Of a DNA stretch of 22,403 bases, positions 6,904 to 13,248 are shown in pieces. The notes beneath the pieces were generated by a model that saw only the letters and a list, made by a program, of their open reading frames with translations, was not told the DNA's origin and searched no databases. Position numbers and translations under genes: made by a program. Each line of letters begins with the position of its first letter. Position 1 is the first letter of the stretch. The stretch is from DATFLL01 sp035267785 (lineage in GTDB: Bacteria > Pseudomonadota > Gammaproteobacteria > DATFLL01): assembly GCA_035267785.1 (NCBI GenBank), contig DATFLL010000092.1, forward strand, positions 1-22,403, given 5' to 3'.

Positions 6904-7464
6904 ATGGATGTACGCGAAGACCTGGTGCGCCACTATCGCTGGCTGCGCCAGTACGGATGCAACGACTCGCACAGCGGCAATGCCTCCGTGCGCGAGGGCG
7001 ATACGATCTGGGTGACCCCCACCGGCGCCTGCGCCGATACGCTCGCGCCCGACGAGCTGGTGGCCTGCGCACTCGACGGCGAATGCGGTGAAGGGGCCTC
7101 GCTGGACGCCCCGCTGCATCTGGCCGTCTATCGGCGCAACCCGAACGCAAACGCCCTGCTGCACAGCCATGGCCCCTATTCAGTGGCGCTGACCATGGGC
7201 AACGGCGATTTCGTCCCCCCCGATTTCGAGGGCCAGTACTATTTCACGTGTGTGCCGGTGCTCGATATCGATTACGAGGACTATCTGGCCGAGTCACCCG
7301 GACGGGTGGCCCAAGCCCTGGCGGAAAACCGGATCGTGGTAGTGCGCGGTCACGGCGTATACGCCGCAGGCGAGACCGTCGACCGGGCCTACAAGTGGAC
7401 CAATTCGCTGGAGCTCTCGGCCAAAACAGCATTCATCGCAGGACAGGCGGGGACCCTGCGCTGA
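6904..7464 (+). CDS. Class II aldolase/adducin-family protein
   Basis: 186 aa, single class II aldolase domain. Motifs visible are GNASVR (25-30), TPTGA (38-42), LLHSHGPYSVA with metal ligands His87 and His89, and RGHGVYAAG with His150. Members of this family are zinc-dependent aldolases, dehydratases or epimerases acting on sugar phosphates (FucA, AraD, MtnB); the substrate here is not evident. At the position of the catalytic glutamate of FucA (Glu73) this protein appears to have Asp68 (SLDAPLHLAVY), so activity may differ. It stands alone between hemJ (86 bp upstream) and a convergent peroxiredoxin gene. Confidence 0.85.
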   Translation: MDVREDLVRHYRWLRQYGCNDSHSGNASVREGDTIWVTPTGACADTLAPDELVACALDGECGEGASLDAPLHLAVYRRNPNANALLHSHGPYSVALTMGNGDFVPPDFEGQYYFTCVPVLDIDYEDYLAESPGRVAQALAENRIVVVRGHGVYAAGETVDRAYKWTNSLELSAKTAFIAGQAGTLR

Positions 7465-7492
7465 GCGCGCGGCGCGAGTGACCGACGGCCAA

Positions 7493-8104
7493 TCAACCCG
7501 GGGAAGGTGGTGCCGTCTCGCCCGCACCCGCACCGCCGCCTTCAGCGGCCTGCAGACGCTTGAGCTCGGTGATGATCTCCGCGGCATGTTGTTTGGGCGC
7601 GACGTCGCGATAGACCTTGGCGATGCGCCCCTCGGGGTCGATGATGAAGGTATGGCGCCTGGCCATGGCGAGGGGACCGAGCTTGAACAGGCTGCCGTAT
7701 GCCGCCACGGTCTTGCCGTCGGGATCGCTGAGCAGGGTGAAGGGCAGGTGGTATTTCGCGCTGAAGGCACGATGCGAGGCGGCATCGTCCAGGCTCACGC
7801 CCACCACCCTCGCGCCCAGGGCCTGCAGCGCGGCGATGTCGTCGCGAAAATGACAGGCCTCGGTGGTACAGCCCGGCGTGTCGTCCTTGGGATAGAAATA
7901 CAGCACCAGCCACTGACCCCGGTAGTCCGACAGCTGGTGCACCTTTCCCTCGGCGTCGGCGAGCCGGAAGTCGGGCGCGCGGTCGCCTGCCTGCAGCGCA
8001 TTGTTCGAATCTGCAGCGGCGCGCTCGCGCGGCCACAGGGCCCACGCCGCTACCGCGATGCCCAGAACCAGCGCGATCAATACAGTGGTCACCAACATAC
8101 GCAT
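7493..8104 (-). CDS. Membrane-anchored Bcp-type peroxiredoxin
   Basis: 203 aa from the ATG at 8104, which has GGAGG five bases upstream; a longer reading from a GTG at 8128 is less likely. One N-terminal transmembrane helix (about residues 3-24) is followed by an AhpC/TSA domain. The active site YPKDDTPGCTTEACHFRD carries the peroxidatic Cys79 and, five residues on, Cys84, the arrangement of atypical 2-Cys BCP/PrxQ enzymes, which reduce hydroperoxides. The membrane anchor, probably placing it on the periplasmic face, is less usual than the cytosolic BCP form. The C-terminus is a low-complexity Gly/Ala/Pro tail. It lies 67 bp downstream of rubredoxin on the same strand, so the two are probably co-transcribed. 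Confidence 0.88.
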   Translation of the reverse strand: MRMLVTTVLIALVLGIAVAAWALWPRERAAADSNNALQAGDRAPDFRLADAEGKVHQLSDYRGQWLVLYFYPKDDTPGCTTEACHFRDDIAALQALGARVVGVSLDDAASHRAFSAKYHLPFTLLSDPDGKTVAAYGSLFKLGPLAMARRHTFIIDPEGRIAKVYRDVAPKQHAAEIITELKRLQAAEGGGAGAGETAPPSPG

Positions 8105-8171
8105 GACGCCCTCCGGTGTCGCACGCACCGCGCTCGGCTGCGCGCTATGGGTTCAAGTCCGGCCCCCGGCC

Positions 8172-8336
8172 TCAGATCTCGATCATCTCGAAATCGTCCT
8201 TCGACGCGCCGCATTCCGGACAGACCCAGTTGACGGGTATCTCGCTCCATGGTGTGCCTGGGGGGATACCCTCTTCGGGTAATCCACGCTCTTCCTCGTA
8301 TACGAACCCACAGACGACACACATGTAAGACTTCAT
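8172..8336 (-). CDS. Rubredoxin
   Basis: 54 aa. The classical rubredoxin pattern is complete: Cys6-x2-Cys9-Gly near the start, PPGTPW in the middle and Cys39-x2-Cys42-Gly with the GASKDDFE ending. The four cysteines bind one iron atom, and the protein is a small cytosolic one-electron carrier. A rubredoxin gene next to thiD-thiE-hemL is a familiar neighbourhood in gammaproteobacteria. Here it reads away from thiD, with a 154-bp shared upstream region, and towards the peroxiredoxin gene. Coordinates were worked out by translating the minus strand by hand; start ATG and stop TGA are both present. Confidence 0.96.
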   Translation of the reverse strand: MKSYMCVVCGFVYEEERGLPEEGIPPGTPWSEIPVNWVCPECGASKDDFEMIEI

Positions 8337-8490
8337 TCTTCAACCTGTTGACGTTGACCACCGGGCGGCCCCGACAGAGTCCAGGAGAGCCGCGCCGACA
8401 ATCGATGCTACAATTGCGGCGACCGCATGCTGGCTGAGCCGCACCCGCTCCAAATGAGTATGCAGGGGAACATTCCAGAAACACGCCGCC

Positions 8491-9306
8491 ATGACAGACA
8501 CGCAGTATAACATCCCGGTCGTGATGGTCTTCTCCGGACTCGATCCCACCGGCGGGGCCGGCCTGCAGGCCGACATCGAGGCCGTCGCAAGCATGGGCTG
8601 CCACACGGCGCCGCTGACCACCGCGCTCACCGTCCAGGACTCGTGCAACGTCCACCAAGTCAGCCCGGTCGACGGCCTGCTCGTGGCCGAACAGGCCAGG
8701 GCCGTGCTGGAGGACATGCCGGTACACGCCTTCAAGATCGGTCTGCTGGGCAGCGTCGAAGTCATCGAGGCCATCCACGGCGTGGTCATCGACTACCCGG
8801 ACATCCCGCTGGTGCTCGATCCCGTGCTGGCAGCCGGCGGCGGTCGGGAGCTGGCGAACGATGACATTGTCGATGCGTTGCGCACCCTGCTCCTGCCCGA
8901 GACCACGGTGCTCACACCCAACGGTAACGAGGCGCGCGCACTGGCCCCCGGTGCGGACACCCTCGATGCCTGCGCCCAGGAGCTGCTGTCGCAGGGCTGC
9001 GAATTCGTGCTGGTCACCGGCACACACGAAAACACGACCGAGGTCGAAAACCGGCTGTACGCCAACCGCCGATGCCTGGAGACCTACACCTGGGAGCGCC
9101 TGCCGCAAACCTATCACGGCTCGGGCTGCACCCTGGCCAGCGCCATCGCGGGTCTGCTGGCCCAGGGGCTGGAGCCGATGACCGCCATCCACGAGGCCCA
9201 GGAATACACCTGGGAGGCGCTGCAGCAGGGCTTTCGCCTCGGCATGTGCCAGTCCACGCCCAACCGCCTGTTCTGGGCACGTGGGGAGGAGGACGGCGAG
9301 GCGTGA
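8491..9306 (+). CDS. thiD: Hydroxymethylpyrimidine/phosphomethylpyrimidine kinase ThiD
   Basis: 271 aa, ribokinase-fold kinase that phosphorylates HMP and then HMP-P to HMP-PP in thiamine synthesis. Seen are the N-terminal substrate loop SGLDPTGGAGLQADI, the LDPV and TPNGNEA segments, and the C-terminal anion-hole motif YHGSGCTLASAIAG. Length matches the family. Its TGA overlaps the GTG start of thiE, so the two are translationally coupled. I find no TPP riboswitch (THI-box) in the 154 bp upstream. No good Shine-Dalgarno is seen before the ATG. Confidence 0.95.
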   Translation: MTDTQYNIPVVMVFSGLDPTGGAGLQADIEAVASMGCHTAPLTTALTVQDSCNVHQVSPVDGLLVAEQARAVLEDMPVHAFKIGLLGSVEVIEAIHGVVIDYPDIPLVLDPVLAAGGGRELANDDIVDALRTLLLPETTVLTPNGNEARALAPGADTLDACAQELLSQGCEFVLVTGTHENTTEVENRLYANRRCLETYTWERLPQTYHGSGCTLASAIAGLLAQGLEPMTAIHEAQEYTWEALQQGFRLGMCQSTPNRLFWARGEEDGEA

Positions 9307-9929
9307 GCGAGCGGGTACTGCGCGGGCTGTACGCGATCACCGATCCCCGTCTCACCCCGGAGCCGACCCTGTGCGATCAGGTCGCCGCGGCCATTACCGG
9401 CGGCGCAAGACTGATCCAGTACCGCCACAAAGAGGCCGACGCCGACACACGCCGCCGCGAGGCCGAGGCACTGCTCGTCCTGTGCCGCGTCCGCGGCGTG
9501 CCGCTCATCGTCAACGACGACATCGCCCTGGCCCAGGCGATCGGTGCCGACGGCGTGCATCTGGGACGCGAGGACGCCGACCTGCAGGCGGCCCGCCGCA
9601 CATTGGGCGAGGACGCGCTCATCGGCGTGTCCTGCTACAACGAGCTCGATCGGGCGCGCCGTGCCTGCGCCAACGGCGCCGACTACGTCGCCTTCGGCCG
9701 CTTTTTCCCCTCGCGTACCAAGCCCGAGGCGATTCAGGCCGAGCCCGCGCTGCTCACTCGGGCCAAGGCCGAGCTCGACCGGCCCGTGGTTGCGATCGGC
9801 GGCATCACACCGGACAATGGCGCACCATTGATCGCCGCCGGCGCCGATATGCTCGCCGTCATCGACGGCCTGTTCGGCCAAAGCGACGTGGAGGCCGCGG
9901 CGCGCGAATTCGCACGGCTCTTCGAATAA
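9303..9929 (+). CDS. thiE: Thiamine-phosphate synthase ThiE
   Basis: 208 aa from a GTG start that overlaps the thiD stop (GTGA). It is a TIM-barrel enzyme that joins HMP-PP and thiazole phosphate to thiamine phosphate. Family segments seen are GLYAITDP at the N-terminus, QYRHKEAD (diphosphate/substrate loop), NDDIALAQAIGADGVHLG, GVSCYN, DYVAFGRFFPSRTKP and VAIGGIT. Length is normal. The longer reading frame upstream overlaps thiD and has no family similarity, so I chose the GTG. A copy of the dispersed repeat begins 4 bp after the stop and separates this gene from hemL. Confidence 0.94.
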   Translation: MSERVLRGLYAITDPRLTPEPTLCDQVAAAITGGARLIQYRHKEADADTRRREAEALLVLCRVRGVPLIVNDDIALAQAIGADGVHLGREDADLQAARRTLGEDALIGVSCYNELDRARRACANGADYVAFGRFFPSRTKPEAIQAEPALLTRAKAELDRPVVAIGGITPDNGAPLIAAGADMLAVIDGLFGQSDVEAAAREFARLFE

Positions 9930-9933
9930 GACC

Positions 9934-10064
9934 AAGTTGACAGACGTCAGTCGGCAGTTTGCAGCAAGATCGCGAACGCCTTGATTTGAGTTGACCGGCT
10001 GCCAACGCCTAACTTCGACGCTCTTTTGTCTTTCTGACGACTGCCAACTGATAACTGCCAACTT
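9934..10064. repeat. Dispersed heptamer inverted-repeat element, copy 2
   Basis: The left arm (9934-9957) pairs with the right arm (10041-10064) at 19 of 24 positions; both are built of GGCAGTT/TCAGTTG-type 7-bp units. The purine stretch CAGCAAGA (left) and its counterpart TCTTTCTG (right) flank the loop, as in the other two copies. It lacks the GTGAGGG-type inner arms. It occupies the whole spacer between thiE and hemL. Confidence 0.8.
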
Positions 10065-10078
10065 CCGAAGGAACTGCA

Positions 10079-11392
10079 ATGACTTCTTCCCACGATCTGT
10101 TCGAACAGGCCCAACGCCACATACCCGGCGGGGTGAATTCGCCGGTGCGTGCCTTCCGCGGCGTGGGCGGCGAGCCGGTGTTCTTCAAACGCGGCGAAGG
10201 CGCCTACCTGTATTCGGAGTCGGACAAACGCTACATCGACTACGTCAACTCCTGGGGACCGGCCATCGTGGGACACGCCCACCCCGACGTGATTCGCGCC
10301 GTGCAGGAGACCGCCGCGCGCGGCCTGGGCTTTGGCGCGCCGTCCGTGCTGGAGACGCAGATGGCCGATCGCCTCTGCGAGCTCGTGCCGTCGATGGACC
10401 TGGTACGCATGGTCAACTCCGGCACGGAGGCCACCATGAGCGCCATCCGCCTGGCGCGCGGCTTCACAGGCCGCGACAAGATCGTCAAGTTCGAGGGCTG
10501 CTATCACGGCCATTCGGACTCGCTGCTGGTCAAGGCGGGTTCGGGCGCGTTGACGCTGGGCGTGCCGAGCTCGCCGGGCGTGCCCGCGGCCCTGGCCGAG
10601 CACACCCTGACCCTGCCCTACAACGACCTGGAAGCCGTGCGCGAGGCCTTCGGCCACGTCGGCGGGCAGGTCGCCTGCATCATCGTCGAACCGGTGGCCG
10701 GCAATATGAACTGCGTTCCGCCGGTGCCGGGCTTCCTGGAAGGGCTGCGCGAGCTGTGCGACGAGTACGGTAGCGTGCTGATCTTCGACGAGGTCATGAC
10801 CGGCTTTCGCGTGGCCCTCGGCGGCGCCCAGGCGCACTACGGGGTCACACCCGACCTGACCACGCTGGGCAAGGTCGTCGGCGGCGGCATGCCCGTCGGC
10901 GCCTTCGGCGGGCGGCGTGAGGTCATGGAGCAGATCTCCCCCCTCGGGCCCGTGTACCAGGCCGGTACCCTCTCGGGCAATCCCGTCGCCATGGCGGCGG
11001 GGCTGGCCACGCTGGACATCATCAGCCAGCCCGGCTTCCACCACCGGCTCGCGGCGAGCACGGCCCGACTGGTCGAAGGCATTTTGGCCAAGGCCGAGGC
11101 GGCCGGCATACCGATGACCGCCAACCACGTGGGCGGCATGATGGGCCTGTTCTTCTCGACGGAAGACAAGATCACCAACTTCGCCCAGGTCACCGCCTGC
11201 GACGTCGACCGCTTCCGCCTGTTCTTCCACGGCATGCTGGAGCGGGGCGTTTACCTCGCACCCTCGGCCTTCGAGGCGGGGTTTGTCTCCGGCGCCCACG
11301 GCGAGGCGGACATCGACACCACCGTAAACGCCGCCGGGGAGGTTCTCGCGGAGCTGCCCGCCTCGTCGGGGCCCGACATGGACGGCGGCTGA
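10079..11392 (+). CDS. hemL: Glutamate-1-semialdehyde 2,1-aminomutase HemL
   Basis: 437 aa, PLP-dependent class III aminotransferase fold. It converts glutamate-1-semialdehyde to 5-aminolevulinate, the committed precursor of tetrapyrroles in the C5 pathway. Typical segments are IPGGVNSPVRAF near the N-terminus, NSGTEATMSAIRLARG, the HGHSD loop, FDEVMTGFR, and TLGKVVGGGMPVGAFGG with the PLP-binding Lys265. Length matches the E. coli enzyme closely. AAGGA lies a few bases before the ATG and supports the start. A dispersed repeat ends 14 bp upstream. The order thiD-thiE-hemL is conserved in pseudomonads and relatives. An MFS transporter gene starts 8 bp downstream. Confidence 0.97.
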   Translation: MTSSHDLFEQAQRHIPGGVNSPVRAFRGVGGEPVFFKRGEGAYLYSESDKRYIDYVNSWGPAIVGHAHPDVIRAVQETAARGLGFGAPSVLETQMADRLCELVPSMDLVRMVNSGTEATMSAIRLARGFTGRDKIVKFEGCYHGHSDSLLVKAGSGALTLGVPSSPGVPAALAEHTLTLPYNDLEAVREAFGHVGGQVACIIVEPVAGNMNCVPPVPGFLEGLRELCDEYGSVLIFDEVMTGFRVALGGAQAHYGVTPDLTTLGKVVGGGMPVGAFGGRREVMEQISPLGPVYQAGTLSGNPVAMAAGLATLDIISQPGFHHRLAASTARLVEGILAKAEAAGIPMTANHVGGMMGLFFSTEDKITNFAQVTACDVDRFRLFFHGMLERGVYLAPSAFEAGFVSGAHGEADIDTTVNAAGEVLAELPASSGPDMDGG

Positions 11393-11400
11393 GGCCCCCT

Positions 11401-12573
11401 ATGCGCCGCCTGCCGGCGACCGTCGTCGTCCTGGGGCTGGTCAGCCTGCTCAACGACGTCGCCAGCGACATGATCGCCCCGCTGCTGCCCCTGTTCCTGG
11501 CCTCCGCGCTGGGAGCGGGGCCCGCCGCCATCGGACTCATCGAGGGCGTGGCCGAGGCGACTTCCAGCCTGCTCAAGCTCTGGTCGGGCCGCCTGGGCGA
11601 CCGCGGCATCGGCCACAAGCGCCTGGCCGTCTCGGGCTACACGCTGTCCAACGCCCTGCGCCCGCTCATCGGTCTGGCGGCCAGCTGGCCCATCGTGCTG
11701 GTGCTGCGCTTCGGCGATCGCGTCGGCAAGGGCCTGCGCACCTCGCCGCGCGATGCCCTGCTGGCCCTGTCCGTGCCCGAGACGATCCGCGGCCGCGCCT
11801 TCGGCCTGCACCGCAGCATGGACCATGCCGGGGCGATGCTGGGGCCGCTCGTTGCCAGCGCCCTGCTCGCCTGGGGACTGGGTATGCGCGAGGTGTTTCT
11901 GGCCTCGGTCATTCCCGGCGTGCTCGCCGTTGCGGTGCTGATCGCGGGCGTGCGCGAAGTGCGCCAGCCGGCCCCACAGACCCCGGCGCCCCTGCGCTGG
12001 TCACGCCTGCCGGCCCGGCTGCGCGGGCTGGTCCTCGCCGCCGGCGGCCTCTCCCTGGCCGCCGTGCCCGACGCCTTTCTGGTCCTGTGGCTGAGCCGGG
12101 ACGGCGTCTCGGTGCATTGGATCCCGCTGCTCTGGGCCCTGGCCCACGGGGTCAAATCGCTGGTAGCGCTGCCGGCCGGGCGCCTGTCGGATCGCCTCGG
12201 GCGCCTGCCGGTCCTGCTCGGCGGCTGGAGCCTGCGGGCCGGCCTGCTCGCGCTCATGCCCTGGTTCGTCGGGAATACGCCGGCGGTGGTCGCACTGTTC
12301 TTGTTCTATGCCGCGGCGGCGGCCAGCACCGAGGGCGCCGAGCGCGCCCTGATCGGCGATGCGGCCGACCCGTCGAGTCGCGGCACGGCCTTCGGCATTT
12401 ATCACATGCTGGTCGGACTGCTGGCGCTGCCGGGTGCCCTATGGTTCGGCGCGGTGTGGGAGTCGATTAATATGGAAACGGCCTTCCTGGTCTCGGCGGG
12501 CCTGACGCTGCTCGCCGCGCTGTTCCTCGCCCGCCAGGGCCGGCGCGCCAGCGAGACGCCGCCCTCAGCTTGA
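11401..12573 (+). CDS. MFS transporter
   Basis: 390 aa with about 12 hydrophobic segments. The MFS loop 2-3 signature is seen as SGRLGDRGIGHKRL, with a matching loop in the second half, AGRLSDRLGRLPVL. Motifs such as LLNDVASDMIAPLLP near the N-terminus and RVGKGLRTSPRDALL are typical of a subgroup of uncharacterised bacterial MFS proteins. The substrate cannot be inferred. It begins 8 bp after hemL, so co-transcription is likely, but functional linkage to heme synthesis is unproven. Its 3' end overlaps the convergent gene on the other strand by 9 bp. Confidence 0.9.
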   Translation: MRRLPATVVVLGLVSLLNDVASDMIAPLLPLFLASALGAGPAAIGLIEGVAEATSSLLKLWSGRLGDRGIGHKRLAVSGYTLSNALRPLIGLAASWPIVLVLRFGDRVGKGLRTSPRDALLALSVPETIRGRAFGLHRSMDHAGAMLGPLVASALLAWGLGMREVFLASVIPGVLAVAVLIAGVREVRQPAPQTPAPLRWSRLPARLRGLVLAAGGLSLAAVPDAFLVLWLSRDGVSVHWIPLLWALAHGVKSLVALPAGRLSDRLGRLPVLLGGWSLRAGLLALMPWFVGNTPAVVALFLFYAAAAASTEGAERALIGDAADPSSRGTAFGIYHMLVGLLALPGALWFGAVWESINMETAFLVSAGLTLLAALFLARQGRRASETPPSA

Positions 12574-13137
12574 GCAGCCCGCCTCGAGGCGCTCGGCCAG
12601 GCGGTTCGGCGCGAGCTCGGTAAAGGCAGCGCCGAGCAAGACGGACAGGGCGCGTCGCTCGCCGGTCGAATCGACCCCCGCCACGGCGAGATAGGCGCAC
12701 AAGTTGGCAATCGCCGCGACGCAGCGGACCTCGGCGTCGTCCTGCTCGACGCCGGCCTTGTCGGCCATGGCCACCGCGCGCTCGAGCATCAATTGCTCCA
12801 GGCGCTCGGCATCCAGCTCGCAGTCAGCCACGGCGCGGCGCAGCGCGGCGATGGGATCGGCGTTGGCGCTGGCATCCGCCGGCAGCATCCCCTTGAGGCG
12901 CCGGCGCACCTCGCGCAGCGGACTGACCACCTGACCCTGCCACACGGCCACCTGCGCGCACAGATCCCGCCAGGCGGGCTGTCCCAGAGCGCCGCGGCCG
13001 CTGGCACCGAGCCAGCAGGCGAGCAGGAGCAGGTTCACGTCCAGGCCGTGGCGATCCTGCAGACCGAGACAGGCGGCGGCCACCTCCGGCCGGCCGTACA
13101 CGGCGAGCGAAAAATCCCAAAACGCGCTCGGCTCCAT
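12565..13137 (-). CDS. TIGR02444/DUF2390-family protein
   Basis: 190 aa from the ATG at 13137 (MEPSAFWDFSLAVYGRPEV), which is the usual start of this family; a longer frame to 13224 adds an Arg-rich stretch that is probably not translated. Family features seen are FWDFSLAVY, the LLLLACWLG segment and WR..C..VA..Q..VV..LR..RR. The protein is helical with no membrane segment or catalytic motif. No function is established for the family that I know of. The gene is convergent with the MFS transporter (9-bp overlap) and divergent from the DedA-PAP2-LssY gene. Confidence 0.78.
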   Translation of the reverse strand: MEPSAFWDFSLAVYGRPEVAAACLGLQDRHGLDVNLLLLACWLGASGRGALGQPAWRDLCAQVAVWQGQVVSPLREVRRRLKGMLPADASANADPIAALRRAVADCELDAERLEQLMLERAVAMADKAGVEQDDAEVRCVAAIANLCAYLAVAGVDSTGERRALSVLLGAAFTELAPNRLAERLEAGCSS

Positions 13138-13234
13138 TACGCCCCCGTCGCGTACGGGTCTGCGCCGGCTCGCCCGCCCCGCCCCCGATCGACCGGCACC
13201 GTTCGCTGTGCGTCGCACGGCCATCAGCGCGGGC

Positions 13235-13240
13235 TATAAT
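13235..13240 (+). promoter_or_regulatory. Possible -10 box directly before the DedA fusion gene
   Basis: A perfect TATAAT ends 8 bp before the ATG at 13249. No good -35 is seen at 16-18 bp. If used, the transcript would begin at or within a couple of bases of the start codon and be close to leaderless, consistent with the absence of a ribosome-binding site. Confidence 0.35.
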
Positions 13241-13248
13241 CCGGCGTC

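Noticed and set aside
8337..8490. TPP riboswitch before thiD
   Set aside because: The conserved THI-box blocks (CTGAGA and the ACC-TTGAACCTGAT-like segment) are not found in the spacer.
9947..11299. Minus-strand open frame of about 450 codons opposite hemL
   Set aside because: It is a mirror frame of hemL, which is unmistakable; the frame also runs into the dispersed repeat.
12565..13224. Longer N-terminus for the TIGR02444 gene
   Set aside because: The extra 29 residues are Arg-rich low-complexity sequence; the internal ATG at 13137 gives the family's usual start.
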